A stretch of DNA of 64,000 bases, taken from Microbacterium lacticum (GTDB taxonomy: Bacteria; Actinomycetota; Actinomycetes; Actinomycetales; Microbacteriaceae). Below are positions 37,486-46,772 of this stretch, piece after piece (within the stretch, counting starts at the first letter, position 1; the number at the start of each line of letters is the position of its first letter). The stretch covers positions 186,001 through 250,000 of the forward strand of contig NZ_VFPS01000001.1 of NCBI RefSeq assembly GCF_006716815.1. Reading direction: 5' to 3'. Made by a program: the position numbers and the translations under genes. The notes beneath the pieces were generated by a model. It did no database searches, was not told the origin of the DNA, and was given only the letters and a program-made list of their open reading frames with translations.

Positions 37486-37635
37486 TAGCATGAAATGTCA
37501 CGCCTGTGGCCATTCGGCATGCGTGCGTGACACCGCAAGAGAATCCAACCGCTGCAGTCCCTGGCATCCGTTCGCCCCCGTGCGTTCGGACGGGACTCGG
37601 CCCGACACCACAACCACCCAAGGACAACCCACTAC
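37486..37635 (+). promoter_or_regulatory. rpsA promoter and structured 140-nt leader
   Basis: A GATAGCAT -10-like element (hexamer TAGCAT at 37486-37491) precedes a long leader. Just inside the leader TGTCACGC (37496-37503) pairs with GCGTGACA (37525-37532) around a loop with a small GCC/GGC inner stem. The ATG of rpsA at 37636 has AAGGA upstream. Autoregulation of S1 through its own leader is known in E. coli; here it is inference from the unusual leader length and structure. Confidence 0.55.
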
Positions 37636-39090
37636 ATGACTACCGCAACGACCGCCCCGGCCACCAAGCAGGTCGCCATCAACGACATCGGATCTGCTGA
37701 GGACTTCCTGGCCGCGGTCGAGAAGACGCTCAAGTTCTTCAACGACGGAGACCTCATCGAAGGCACCGTCGTCAAGATCGACCGCGACGAGGTCCTCCTC
37801 GACGTCGGTTACAAGACCGAGGGCGTCATCCCCTCGCGCGAGCTTTCGATCAGACACGACGTCGACCCCAACGAGGTCGTCAAGGTCGGCGACGAGGTCG
37901 AGGCCCTGGTCCTTCAGAAGGAGGACAAGGAAGGCCGCCTGATCCTCTCCAAGAAGCGTGCGCAGTACGAGCGCGCGTGGGGCGACGTGGAGCGCATCAA
38001 GGAGAACGACGGCGTCGTCACCGGTCAGGTCATCGAGGTCGTCAAGGGTGGCCTCATCGTCGACATCGGCCTGCGCGGCTTCCTCCCCGCCTCGCTCATC
38101 GAGCTGCGTCGCGTCCGCGACCTCACGCCGTACCTCGGCCAGGAGATCGAGGCCAAGATCCTCGAGCTCGACAAGAACCGCAACAACGTCGTGCTCTCGC
38201 GCCGCGCCCTGCTCGAGCAGACGCAGTCCGAGTCGCGCACCACGTTCCTCAACAACCTGCACAAGGGCCAGGTCCGCAAGGGCGTCGTCTCGTCGATCGT
38301 CAACTTCGGTGCGTTCGTCGACCTCGGCGGCGTGGACGGCCTCGTGCACGTCTCCGAGCTCAGCTGGAAGCACATCGAGCACGCCTCCGAGGTCGTCGAG
38401 GTGGGCCAGGAGGTCACCGTCGAGATCCTCGAGGTCGACCTCGACCGCGAGCGCGTCTCGCTGTCGCTGAAGGCGACGCAGGAGGACCCGTGGCAGGTCT
38501 TCGCCCGCACGCACGCGATCGGTCAGGTCGCACCGGGCAAGGTCACCAAGCTCGTCCCGTTCGGCGCGTTCGTGCGCGTCGCGGACGGCATCGAGGGCCT
38601 CGTGCACATCTCGGAGCTCTCCGGCAAGCACGTCGAGCTCGCCGAGCAGGTCGTCTCGGTCGGCGAAGAGGTCTTCGTCAAGATCATCGACATCGACCTC
38701 GAGCGTCGCCGCATCTCGCTGTCGCTCAAGCAGGCCAACGAGTCGGTCGACCCCAACGGCACCGAGTTCGACCCGGCGCTGTACGGCATGACGACCGAGT
38801 ACGACGAGAACGGCGAGTACAAGTACCCTGAGGGCTTCGACGCCGAGTCGGGTGCCTGGCTCGAGGGCTTCGACGCTCAGCGCGAGAAGTGGGAGCAGGA
38901 GTACGCCGCTGCCCAGGCTCGCTGGGAGGCGCACAAGGTCGCCGTCGCTAAGGCCCTCGAGGCCGAGGCGAACGCGCCGACCGAGACCACCTCGGCGTCG
39001 TCGTCGTTCACCTCCGACCTCGGCGGTGGCGGCACCCTCGCCGACGACGAGGCGCTCGCGGCTCTGCGCGAGAAGCTCTCGGGTCGCTGA
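37636..39090 (+). CDS. rpsA: 30S ribosomal protein S1
   Basis: RNA-binding ribosomal protein. Four S1 repeats are visible, beginning near GDLIEGTVVKIDRDEVLLDV (about 36), NDGVVTGQVIEVVKGGLIVDI (about 122), KGQVRKGVVSSIVNFGAFVDL (about 207) and IGQVAPGKVTKLVPFGAFVRV (about 293), followed by an acidic C-terminal tail ending LAALREKLSGR. Fewer S1 repeats than E. coli S1 (six), as usual in actinobacteria; 484 residues. Followed by a strong terminator. Confidence 0.97.
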   Translation: MTTATTAPATKQVAINDIGSAEDFLAAVEKTLKFFNDGDLIEGTVVKIDRDEVLLDVGYKTEGVIPSRELSIRHDVDPNEVVKVGDEVEALVLQKEDKEGRLILSKKRAQYERAWGDVERIKENDGVVTGQVIEVVKGGLIVDIGLRGFLPASLIELRRVRDLTPYLGQEIEAKILELDKNRNNVVLSRRALLEQTQSESRTTFLNNLHKGQVRKGVVSSIVNFGAFVDLGGVDGLVHVSELSWKHIEHASEVVEVGQEVTVEILEVDLDRERVSLSLKATQEDPWQVFARTHAIGQVAPGKVTKLVPFGAFVRVADGIEGLVHISELSGKHVELAEQVVSVGEEVFVKIIDIDLERRRISLSLKQANESVDPNGTEFDPALYGMTTEYDENGEYKYPEGFDAESGAWLEGFDAQREKWEQEYAAAQARWEAHKVAVAKALEAEANAPTETTSASSSFTSDLGGGGTLADDEALAALREKLSGR

Positions 39091-39106
39091 TCCGCAGCAT
39101 CCTTCT

Positions 39107-39149
39107 GACAGGGGTCGTGGCCTTCGGGCCGCGGCCCCTGTCGCTTTTT
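39107..39149 (+). terminator. strong intrinsic terminator of rpsA
   Basis: GACAGGGG at 39107-39114 pairs with CCCCTGTC ending at 39142; the stem continues inward with minor mismatches to GGCC/GGCC closed by a TTCG tetraloop, and the run GCTTTTTG follows. It is a textbook Rho-independent terminator. Confidence 0.95.
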
Positions 39150-39177
39150 GTGCGGCAGGATGGGACCGGTGTGGAGG

Positions 39178-39210
39178 GATAACACTGGTGAGGAGCGATA
39201 ACGTCGGTGT
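39178..39210 (+). promoter_or_regulatory. direct repeats upstream of the histidine kinase gene
   Basis: Two GATAAC....GGTG half sites occur at 39178-39190 and 39197-39209, exactly 19 nt apart. The second includes TAACGT (39199-39204), a -10-like hexamer ending 7 nt before GTG 39212. Tandem repeats about two helical turns apart are typical of response-regulator sites; the regulator is unknown. Confidence 0.45.
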
Positions 39211-39211
39211 T

Positions 39212-40885
39212 GTGAAGCGTTTCCAACGGGCGTCCACCCACCGCGCCGCGCTCACCTCGCAGCAGCGCCCGCGGCGCGACGGGCAGCGATTCGACCTGCG
39301 CGACCGCACTGCGGCGGCCAACCAGCTGCTGCTGTGCGCGATCGTCGCGGTGCTGTTCGTCGTCGGTCTCGTAGGCGGCTTCATCCATCGCCCCGAGCTG
39401 TTCGCGCTCGGCGCTCTCCTCATCGGCCTCGGCGGCATCGCCGCGCTCGCCGTGCCGTGGACGAGCATTCCCGCCGGCTGGGTCGCCGTGCTGCCGCTCG
39501 TCGACATCGTCGCGATCGCGCTGATGCGCCAGGCCGATCCCATCGGGGGGCTCGGGCTGCTCTGGGTGTTCCCGGCGATGTGGCTCGCCACGCTCGGGCG
39601 TGCCGGGCTCATCACGAGCTGCGTGCTCATCCCGGCGCTGTACTGGTCGCTGATCGCGCTGGGCCCGGAGCCGGTGTTCAGCTTCGCGTCCTTCCTCTTG
39701 CCCCTCGTCATCATCGCGATCAGCAGCGCGGTGTACGCCTCGGCGCGTCGCTTCGCGGCGCAGCGAGACCTCCTCGACGCGCAGGCCGCGCGCCTCGCCT
39801 TCGCGCGCTCCGCCGCCGTGCAGCAGGAGCAGCTGGTCACCGAGGTGCTCGACACCGTCGACTTCGGCGTGGTGCGCTTCTCGGTCGGCGGCGACGTCGT
39901 CTACGAGAACGACGCCGTCGGACGTCTCGGCGGATCCATGCCCCGACTGCACGCCGCGGGCGAGACCCGGGTGCTGCTGCAGGAGGACGGCGAGACGCCG
40001 CTCGACGCGCACGACCATCCGCTGGCGCGGGCGCGCCGCGGCGAAAGCTTCGAGGACGAGACCGTGTGGTCGCAGGATGCCGAGGGGCGGCGCGTCGCGC
40101 TGACGTTCACCGCCCGTCGGCTGCTCGATCACCGGGGGGCCGACGCCGGCGGCGTGCTCGTCGCGCGCGACGTCACCGCGGAGCAGGAGGCGCTGCGCGC
40201 GCGCGACGACCTCGTCGCGTCGGTCTCGCACGAGCTGCGCACCCCGCTCACCTCGGTGCTGGGGTACCTCGAGCTCGCCATCGACGAGGACGATCACTCC
40301 GAGCGCGTCCGGCGATACCTCGACACGGCTCTCGGCAGCGGCGAACGCCTGCTCGCGATCATCTCCGACATCCTGCTCACCTCGCGGCGGTCGCGCACCT
40401 CGGTGGAGGCCGCCGTGCACCCTCGCGAGATCGACGCGGTCGAGCTCGTGCGCGAGTCGGTGCTCGCGCTCGGCCCGGTCGCTGCCGACCGGGTGATCAA
40501 GGTGAGCGTGACGGAGACGGGGCACGCCGTCGTGTACGCCGACCCCGGCCGGCTCCGCCAGGTCATCGACAACCTCCTCGGCAACGCCATCAAGTTCAAC
40601 CGCGACGGGGGAGCGGTGGATGTCACGGTGTCGACCGACGGCGAAGCCACGACCATCGCGGTGCGCGACACCGGCGTGGGCATCGCCGCCGAAGACCAGG
40701 AGCACGTCTTCGAGCGCTTCTTCCGCGCGTCGGAGGACGTCGCCGGCAACGGGCTCGGCCTCGCGATCAGCGCCGACATCATCAAGGCGCACGACGGCAC
40801 GCTCACGGTCGCCTCAGATCCGGGTGTCGGGTCGACCTTCACCATCGTGCTCCCCGCGCACGCCGAGACGAGGATGAGCCGATGA
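39212..40885 (+). CDS. sensor histidine kinase (multi-TM, PAS-like)
   Basis: About six membrane helices (residues 30-185), a coiled linker, a PAS-like domain (about 205-320), HisKA with SVSHELRTPLTSV (phospho-His about 340), and HATPase with DNLLGNAIKFN near 453, DTGVGIAAED and GNGLGLAISADIIKAH. 557 residues. GTG 39212 is preferred over GTG 39188 by spacing to the TAACGT -10. No response regulator is adjacent; the next gene, overlapping by 4 nt, encodes a degenerate GGDEF membrane protein. Confidence 0.92.
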   Translation: MKRFQRASTHRAALTSQQRPRRDGQRFDLRDRTAAANQLLLCAIVAVLFVVGLVGGFIHRPELFALGALLIGLGGIAALAVPWTSIPAGWVAVLPLVDIVAIALMRQADPIGGLGLLWVFPAMWLATLGRAGLITSCVLIPALYWSLIALGPEPVFSFASFLLPLVIIAISSAVYASARRFAAQRDLLDAQAARLAFARSAAVQQEQLVTEVLDTVDFGVVRFSVGGDVVYENDAVGRLGGSMPRLHAAGETRVLLQEDGETPLDAHDHPLARARRGESFEDETVWSQDAEGRRVALTFTARRLLDHRGADAGGVLVARDVTAEQEALRARDDLVASVSHELRTPLTSVLGYLELAIDEDDHSERVRRYLDTALGSGERLLAIISDILLTSRRSRTSVEAAVHPREIDAVELVRESVLALGPVAADRVIKVSVTETGHAVVYADPGRLRQVIDNLLGNAIKFNRDGGAVDVTVSTDGEATTIAVRDTGVGIAAEDQEHVFERFFRASEDVAGNGLGLAISADIIKAHDGTLTVASDPGVGSTFTIVLPAHAETRMSR

Positions 40886-42057
40886 CCCTCGATCTGTTCA
40901 CCGTGACGGTGATGACCGCGATCGTGGCATCCGTGGCGAGCATCACGTACATCCTGGAGACGATCTTCCGGCGCGACGCCGGGCCGGGGCGGCTCTGGGC
41001 GGTGGCGTTCTTCTGCGGGCTGTCCACGACCATCGCCTACATGGCCTGGTCGTCGGGCGTCGGTGGGTTCGTCTCGGTGGCCGTCGGCAACAGCCTCTTC
41101 GTGCTGGTGCCCGGGTTCTTCTGGCTCGGGGCGCGCCGCTTCAACGATCGGCCGATCGGCTGGTCGCTCGTGCTCGTGGTCGTCTTCGCGCTGGCGAGCT
41201 TCGCCGCCGCGCTGATCCAGGCCGACGATTGGGGCAGCTGGGGCGGGTGGACGACGATGGCGGCGTGTCTGGTCGCGTTGTTCGTCGCCGCCGCCGTCGA
41301 GGCGCTCCGGGCGCCGCTCGGGCACATCCGAAGCGGGTGGGCGCTCGCGGCTGTGCTGCTGTTCGCGGCACTCTTCTACGCGGTGCGGCTGGTGCTCTTT
41401 CTCGCCGCCGGTCCGGCGAGCCCGCTGTTCAGCCGCTGGTTCGGCTCGATCAGCGCGAACATCGTGACTGTCGTACTCACCGTCGTCGCCGCGATCGTCA
41501 CGTCGGTGCTGCGCTCGCACCGGAGCGCCGAGCAGCGCTACGAGTGGCTGACCGAGCGGGGCGTCGCATCGGACGGGGTCATGCTCGCGCGCACCTTCGT
41601 GGCCGCGAGCGCGGACATCATCGAACGTGCCTCGTGGCGGTCCGAGGGCGTCGCGATCGTCGTCATCCGCGTCGAGGGCCTCGCCGAGATCCGCACCGCG
41701 TTCGGGCAGGAGGCCGCCGACGACATCAGCGGCGCCTGCCGCCAGGCGGTGCGCCGCTACGCCCCGGCCTCGGCGATCGTCGGCGAGGACGACGAGCACC
41801 GTCTCGCCGTCGCGGCACTCGCCCCGACCGCCGCCGACGCGCGCCGCCTCGGCGCGATGATCTACCGCGGATGCATGGATGAACTGGCCCGCGCCGATTC
41901 GGGGCTGTTCCCGTTCGTCGGCGTGGGCGTCGCGTTCACCGGCGACGTCGGCTACGACCCCGGGGCGCTCCTGCGCGGGGCCCGCGCTGCGGCGCGACGG
42001 GCGGCGGCCACGCCGGGCGCGTCGGTGCTGGTCGATGCGCCGGCCGCGTCATCGTGA
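40882..42057 (+). CDS. membrane protein with degenerate GGDEF-like domain
   Basis: 391 residues: six or seven membrane helices in the first 220 residues, then a soluble domain (about 230-380) with GGDEF-like architecture (VAIVVIRVEGLAEIRTAFGQEAADDI, AVRRYAPASAIVGEDDEHRLAVAAL, FVGVGVAFTG). At the place of the GGDEF signature it reads GEDDEH, so diguanylate cyclase activity is unlikely. ATG 40882 overlaps the kinase stop (ATGA), implying a shared function. Could be a GTP sensor or scaffold. Its stop is 13 nt before coaE. Confidence 0.8.
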   Translation: MTLDLFTVTVMTAIVASVASITYILETIFRRDAGPGRLWAVAFFCGLSTTIAYMAWSSGVGGFVSVAVGNSLFVLVPGFFWLGARRFNDRPIGWSLVLVVVFALASFAAALIQADDWGSWGGWTTMAACLVALFVAAAVEALRAPLGHIRSGWALAAVLLFAALFYAVRLVLFLAAGPASPLFSRWFGSISANIVTVVLTVVAAIVTSVLRSHRSAEQRYEWLTERGVASDGVMLARTFVAASADIIERASWRSEGVAIVVIRVEGLAEIRTAFGQEAADDISGACRQAVRRYAPASAIVGEDDEHRLAVAALAPTAADARRLGAMIYRGCMDELARADSGLFPFVGVGVAFTGDVGYDPGALLRGARAAARRAAATPGASVLVDAPAASS

Positions 42058-42070
42058 CAGGCTGGCATCC

Positions 42071-42673
42071 GTGCCCCTCATCGCGCTGACCGGTGGAATC
42101 GCCTCCGGCAAGTCCACGATCGCCCGCCGCCTCGCCGATCGGGGGGCCGTCGTCGTGGACGCGGACGCGATCGTCCGCGACGTGCAGGCGGTCGGCTCGC
42201 CCGTGCTCGACGAGATCACCGCGGCCTTCGGCGAGGACGTGATCACCGCCGACGGGGCGCTCGACCGCGCCGCGCTCGGCGCGCGGGTGTTCGGCGACGA
42301 CGAGGCGCTCGCGCGGCTCAACGCGATCGTCCACCCGGCCGTCCGCGCCGAATCGGCGCGGCGGTTCGCGGCCGCATTCGACGCGGATCCGGCTGCCGTG
42401 GTCGTCTACGACGTGCCCTTGCTCGTCGAGGCGCGCGTGGATGACCCGTGGGACCTCATCGTCGTCGCCGACGCCCCGGCGGCGTTGCGCGCGGGGCGGC
42501 TCGTCGACGAGCGTGGACTCAGTGAATCGGATGCCGCGGCGCGCCTCGCCTCGCAGGTGAGCGACGACCGGCGCCGCGCGATCGCCGATGTCGTGATCGA
42601 CACGGCGGGCTCGCTCGAAGAGACGCTGACCCAGGCCGACGCGCTGTGGGAGCGCCTCACCGCGACGCGCTGA
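42071..42673 (+). CDS. coaE: dephospho-CoA kinase
   Basis: Last step of coenzyme A synthesis. P-loop GGIASGKST near residue 8, DADAIVRDV near 32, HPAVRAESARRF near 96 and DVPLLVEARV near 116 are as in the family. 200 residues. GTG 42071 is preceded by CAGGCT (42059-42064), 6 nt away, suggesting an independent leaderless transcript even though it closely follows the GGDEF-like gene. coaE beside uvrB is common in actinobacteria. Confidence 0.96.
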   Translation: MPLIALTGGIASGKSTIARRLADRGAVVVDADAIVRDVQAVGSPVLDEITAAFGEDVITADGALDRAALGARVFGDDEALARLNAIVHPAVRAESARRFAAAFDADPAAVVVYDVPLLVEARVDDPWDLIVVADAPAALRAGRLVDERGLSESDAAARLASQVSDDRRRAIADVVIDTAGSLEETLTQADALWERLTATR

Positions 42674-42737
42674 CCCCGGACGGCCGAGGAAGTCTGGACG
42701 GCCGGTCGGGCGGATGCCCTCGGCATCCTCGCGGCGA

Positions 42738-42759
42738 CCGGTCACCGCCCAGTGACCGG
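42738..42759. repeat. hairpin in the coaE-uvrB gap
   Basis: CCGGTCAC (42738-42745) and GTGACCGG (42752-42759) form a perfect 8-bp stem with a 6-nt loop, 65 nt after the coaE stop. No T-run. The 366-nt gap 42674-43039 also holds the small ORF at 42846 and a second small hairpin ACACCG/CGGTGT (42999-43014) before the uvrB promoter. Confidence 0.5.
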
Positions 42760-42845
42760 CCCGCAACGCCCCGTTCATATCGCGGGGCTACTCTCGGTGG
42801 CATGACCTGAGTTCCACGACGCTCCATCGACGATCGGAGACGACC

Positions 42846-42947
42846 ATGCCCCACCTTTTCAGCGCAGCGCGGCGGTCCGACCCGGAGTTCGAATGGGACG
42901 ACTTCGCGACCGGCGACTTCGAATCGGGCGACGACCCCGACGCGTGA
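42846..42947 (+). CDS. putative 33-residue acidic small protein
   Basis: An ATG with a good ribosome binding site (GGAGA, 42836-42840) opens a 33-codon frame ending TGA at 42945-42947. The product begins MPHLFSAARRSDPEFEWDD and ends in a strongly acidic part (about 11 Asp/Glu against 2 Arg). A TACTCT hexamer at 42789-42794 could be its -10. No homologue is known to me; the evidence is only the RBS and composition, so it could be spurious. Confidence 0.4.
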   Translation: MPHLFSAARRSDPEFEWDDFATGDFESGDDPDA

Positions 42948-43039
42948 ACGGCCGCTCCGTGGCATCCGCCGTCTGCGGCGTTCTGCCGCCGTCGGCGAAC
43001 ACCGCCCCCGGTGTCGGTGGGTCGGCATAGCCTGGTCTG

Positions 43040-45121
43040 ATGCAGACCACGCGTTCCGTCCGCCCGTTCGAGGTGATCAGCGAGTACGAGCCCAGCGGCG
43101 ATCAGCCGCAGGCGATCGCGGAGCTCGCGGCACGTGTCAACGCCGGCGAGACCGACGTCGTGCTGCTCGGTGCGACCGGCACCGGCAAGTCGGCGACGAC
43201 AGCCTGGCTCATCGAGCAGGTGCAGCGCCCGACGCTCGTGCTCGCGCACAACAAGACCCTCGCCGCGCAGCTCGCGAACGAGTTCCGCGAGCTCATGCCC
43301 AACAACGCGGTCGAGTACTTCGTCAGCTATTACGACTACTACCAGCCCGAGGCGTACGTGCCGCAGACCGACACCTTCATCGAGAAGGACTCGTCGATCA
43401 ACGCCGAGGTCGAGCGGCTGCGGCACTCGACGACCAACTCGCTCCTCAGCCGGCGCGATGTGGTCGTGGTCTCGACGGTGTCGTGCATCTACGGCCTCGG
43501 CGCGCCGGAGGAGTACCTGCGCGCGATGGTGGCCCTGCAGGTGGGCGAGCGCTACGACCGCGACGCGCTCATCCGCAAGTTCATCGCGATGCAGTACAAC
43601 CGCAACGACGTCGACTTCTCCCGCGGCAACTTCCGCGTGCGCGGCGACACGATCGAGATCATCCCGGTGTACGAGGAGTACGCCGTGCGCATCGAGCTGT
43701 TCGGCGACGAGATCGAGGCGCTGTACATGCTGCACCCGCTCACCGGCGAGATCGTGCAGAAGATGGACAGCGTGCCGATCTTCCCCGCCTCGCACTACGT
43801 CGCGGGCACCGACACCGTGCAGCGCGCGATCGGCACGATCGAAGAAGAGCTCGCGGTTCGACTGAAGGAGCTCGAGGGGCAGGGCAAACTCCTCGAGGCG
43901 CAGCGGCTGCGCATGCGCACCACGTTCGACCTCGAGATGCTGCAGCAGCTCGGCTTCTGCTCGGGCATCGAGAACTACTCCCGCCACCTCGACGGGCGCG
44001 CGCCCGGCGAGCCGCCGCACACGCTGCTCGACTTCTTCCCCGACGACTTCCTGATGGTCATCGACGAGTCGCACGTGACGGTGCCGCAGATAGGCGCGAT
44101 GTACGAAGGGGATGCCTCGCGCAAGCGCACCCTCGTCGACCACGGCTTCCGGCTGCCGAGCGCGCTCGACAACCGGCCACTGCGCTTCGACGAGTTCAAG
44201 CAGCGCATCGGGCAGACCGTCTACCTGTCCGCGACGCCCGGCCGCTACGAAATGGGCATCGCGGACGGCGTGGTCGAGCAGATCATCCGCCCGACGGGGC
44301 TCGTCGACCCCGAGATCATCGTGAAGCCGTCGAAGGGCCAGATCGACGACCTGCTCGAAGAGATCCGGGTACGCGTCGAGCGCGACGAGCGCGTGCTCGT
44401 GACGACGCTGACGAAGAAGATGGCGGAGGAGCTCACCGACTTCCTCGGCGAGCACGGCGTGCGGGTGCGTTACCTGCACTCCGACGTCGACACCCTCCGC
44501 CGGGTCGAGCTGCTCACCGAGCTGCGGCAGGGCGTCTACGACGTGCTCGTCGGCATCAACCTGCTGCGCGAGGGTCTCGACCTGCCCGAGGTGTCACTCG
44601 TGGCGATCCTCGACGCCGACAAGGAGGGGTTCCTCCGCAGCGGCACGTCGCTCATCCAGACCATCGGGCGCGCGGCGCGCAACGTGTCGGGTGAGGTGCA
44701 CATGTACGCCGACAACATGACCGACTCGATGCGCTCCGCGATCGAGGAGACCGACCGCCGCCGCGAGAAGCAGATCGCCTACAACCTCGAGAACGGCATC
44801 GACCCGCAGCCGCTGCGCAAGAAGATCGCCGACATCACCGACGCGCTCACCCGCGAGGCATCCGACACCAACGACCTGCTGAGCGGCCGCGCGACCGCGA
44901 AGAACAAGTCGGGCAAGGGCAAGTCGCCGACCCCGCAGCTGCGACGCGAAGGCATCGCCGCCGAGGGGGCGATGCAGCTCGAGGCGACGATCCAGGACCT
45001 GTCGAATCAGATGCTCGCCGCCGCGTCGGAGCTCAAGTTCGAGCTCGCCGGGCGGCTCCGCGACGAGGTGCAGGACCTCAAGAAGGAGCTGCGCGCGATG
45101 GAGAAGGCGGGGCACGCCTGA
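43040..45121 (+). CDS. uvrB: excinuclease ABC subunit B
   Basis: Damage-verification helicase of nucleotide excision repair. Walker [19 protein letters not shown] near residue 39, beta-hairpin [12 protein letters not shown] near 96, DESH near 340, helicase motifs [14 protein letters not shown] and QTIGRAARN, and a C-terminal UVR domain that contacts UvrC. 693 residues. ATG 43040 is preceded by TAGCCT (43028-43033), 6 nt away. uvrA and uvrC lie 4.6 kb downstream. Confidence 0.98.
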   Translation: MQTTRSVRPFEVISEYEPSGDQPQAIAELAARVNAGETDVVLLGATGTGKSATTAWLIEQVQRPTLVLAHNKTLAAQLANEFRELMPNNAVEYFVSYYDYYQPEAYVPQTDTFIEKDSSINAEVERLRHSTTNSLLSRRDVVVVSTVSCIYGLGAPEEYLRAMVALQVGERYDRDALIRKFIAMQYNRNDVDFSRGNFRVRGDTIEIIPVYEEYAVRIELFGDEIEALYMLHPLTGEIVQKMDSVPIFPASHYVAGTDTVQRAIGTIEEELAVRLKELEGQGKLLEAQRLRMRTTFDLEMLQQLGFCSGIENYSRHLDGRAPGEPPHTLLDFFPDDFLMVIDESHVTVPQIGAMYEGDASRKRTLVDHGFRLPSALDNRPLRFDEFKQRIGQTVYLSATPGRYEMGIADGVVEQIIRPTGLVDPEIIVKPSKGQIDDLLEEIRVRVERDERVLVTTLTKKMAEELTDFLGEHGVRVRYLHSDVDTLRRVELLTELRQGVYDVLVGINLLREGLDLPEVSLVAILDADKEGFLRSGTSLIQTIGRAARNVSGEVHMYADNMTDSMRSAIEETDRRREKQIAYNLENGIDPQPLRKKIADITDALTREASDTNDLLSGRATAKNKSGKGKSPTPQLRREGIAAEGAMQLEATIQDLSNQMLAAASELKFELAGRLRDEVQDLKKELRAMEKAGHA

Positions 45122-45242
45122 CCCCGGCTGGATGACCGGTGACCAGGGTCGCACGCGGCGGCGCTGAGCCGGCTCCGACCCGGCGTTTGGTATCGTCGTG
45201 TGGTTGGCAAGACGTTCGCCCGAGAGGGCGCGAGAGGCATCT

Positions 45243-46763
45243 GTGACGAACGAATCCCGGCGACAGCAGCACGACGAACGGCCGGACGCGACGTTCACCC
45301 ACCCCTTGGCGGACATCGCCGCGCAGGTCGACGGCGAACTCGTCACGGACGGTCCGGCGGTGACCGGCATCGCGCTCAGCACGCAGGGCGTCCGCCCCGG
45401 CGACCTGTTCGTCGCGGCGGGCGGCGCGAGCACGCACGGCGCGCGGTACGCCTCCGACGCCCTCGCCGCGGGCGCGGTCGCCGTGCTCACCGACCCCGAC
45501 GGTGCCGCGCTCGTTCCGGGCGGGGTGCCGATCATCGTCGTCGCCGACCCGCGTGCCGTGCTCGGCCGCCTCTCGGTGTGGTTCTACGACCGGCCCGCCG
45601 ACGCGCTGAAGACCATCGGCGTCACCGGCACGCAGGGCAAGACCTCGACGACGTTCCTCATCGACGCGGCGCTCGGCGAGCACCACAGCGGGCTCATCGG
45701 CTCGATGGGCTCGAAGATCGACGGCGTCCCGGTGCCCACGAAGCTCACCACTCCCGAGGCGCCCGCCATGCAGGCGCTCCTCGCCCGCATGCGGGAGCAG
45801 GGCGTGCGCTGGGTGTCGTCGGAGGTCTCGAGCCAGGCGATCTCGATGCGCCGCGTGGATGGCCTCGTGTTCGACGTCGCGGTGTTCCTCAACCTCGGTC
45901 ACGACCACCTCGACTTCCACGGCTCGCAGGAGAACTACCGGGCCGCGAAGCGCGAGCTGCTCACCCCGGCGATGTCGCGACTCGCGCTCGTGAACATCGA
46001 CGATCAGGCCGGCCGCCGCTTCCACGACGACCCGGAGCTGAACACCGAGTCATTCTCGATCACCGGCCGCGACGCCGACTGGCGCGCCGTCGACATCGAG
46101 CTCGGGCCGGACGGCTCGGCCTTCACCGTCGTCGGCCCCGAGGGGCAGTCGGCGCGCTTCACGACCCCGATCATCGGCACCTTCACGGTGAGCAACATCC
46201 TCGCCGCCGTCGCCGCACTCGACCGGGTGGGATACCCGCTCGAGCGCTCGGTCGCCGGCCTCGCCGACTTCACCGGGCCCGAGGGGCGCGTGCAGTTCGT
46301 GCCCGTCGACGCGGACTTCCGTGTCGTGATCGACGCGGGCCACAAGCCGGAGGCGATCAACGCGCTGCTGTGTGCGCTCCGCCCCGCGACCCCCGGCCGC
46401 ATCATCACGGTGATCGGCTCGAACGGCAACCGCGACGCCCACAAGCGCCCGCTGATGGGGCGCTTCTCGGCCATGGCATCCGACGTCGTCGTCGTCACCG
46501 ACGACAACCCGGCCGACGAAGACCCCGCCATGATCCGTCGAGCCGTCGTCGCGGGCACGCGCGGCTCGCGCGCCGAGGTGTTCGACGTGGCGGGCCGGGC
46601 CGAGGCGATCCACCACGCGGTCGACCTGGCGCAGCCCGGTGACCTGCTCGTCATCGTCGGCAAGGGCGACGAGCGGCACCAGATCACGGCGCACGGCATC
46701 GTGCCGCACAGCGACCCCGACGAGGTCGAGTGGGCTCTGGCGCGTCGACGCGCCGCGAACTGA
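45243..46763 (+). CDS. murE: MurE-family UDP-MurNAc-tripeptide synthetase (DNPA type)
   Basis: Adds the third amino acid of the peptidoglycan stem peptide. Mur domains in order: N-terminal UDP-binding (about 20-110), ATP loop GTQGKTSTT near 129, carbamoylated-lysine segment YRAAKREL near 235, and C-terminal domain. The selectivity motif reads DNPADEDP near 420, where diaminopimelate enzymes have DNPR; DNPA is known from L-lysine-adding MurE. The usual DYAH-x-P motif reads DAGHKPEA. GTG 45243 with GAGAGG upstream. Located outside the division cluster. Confidence 0.88.
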   Translation: MTNESRRQQHDERPDATFTHPLADIAAQVDGELVTDGPAVTGIALSTQGVRPGDLFVAAGGASTHGARYASDALAAGAVAVLTDPDGAALVPGGVPIIVVADPRAVLGRLSVWFYDRPADALKTIGVTGTQGKTSTTFLIDAALGEHHSGLIGSMGSKIDGVPVPTKLTTPEAPAMQALLARMREQGVRWVSSEVSSQAISMRRVDGLVFDVAVFLNLGHDHLDFHGSQENYRAAKRELLTPAMSRLALVNIDDQAGRRFHDDPELNTESFSITGRDADWRAVDIELGPDGSAFTVVGPEGQSARFTTPIIGTFTVSNILAAVAALDRVGYPLERSVAGLADFTGPEGRVQFVPVDADFRVVIDAGHKPEAINALLCALRPATPGRIITVIGSNGNRDAHKRPLMGRFSAMASDVVVVTDDNPADEDPAMIRRAVVAGTRGSRAEVFDVAGRAEAIHHAVDLAQPGDLLVIVGKGDERHQITAHGIVPHSDPDEVEWALARRRAAN

Positions 46764-46772
46764 GCTCGGGGA

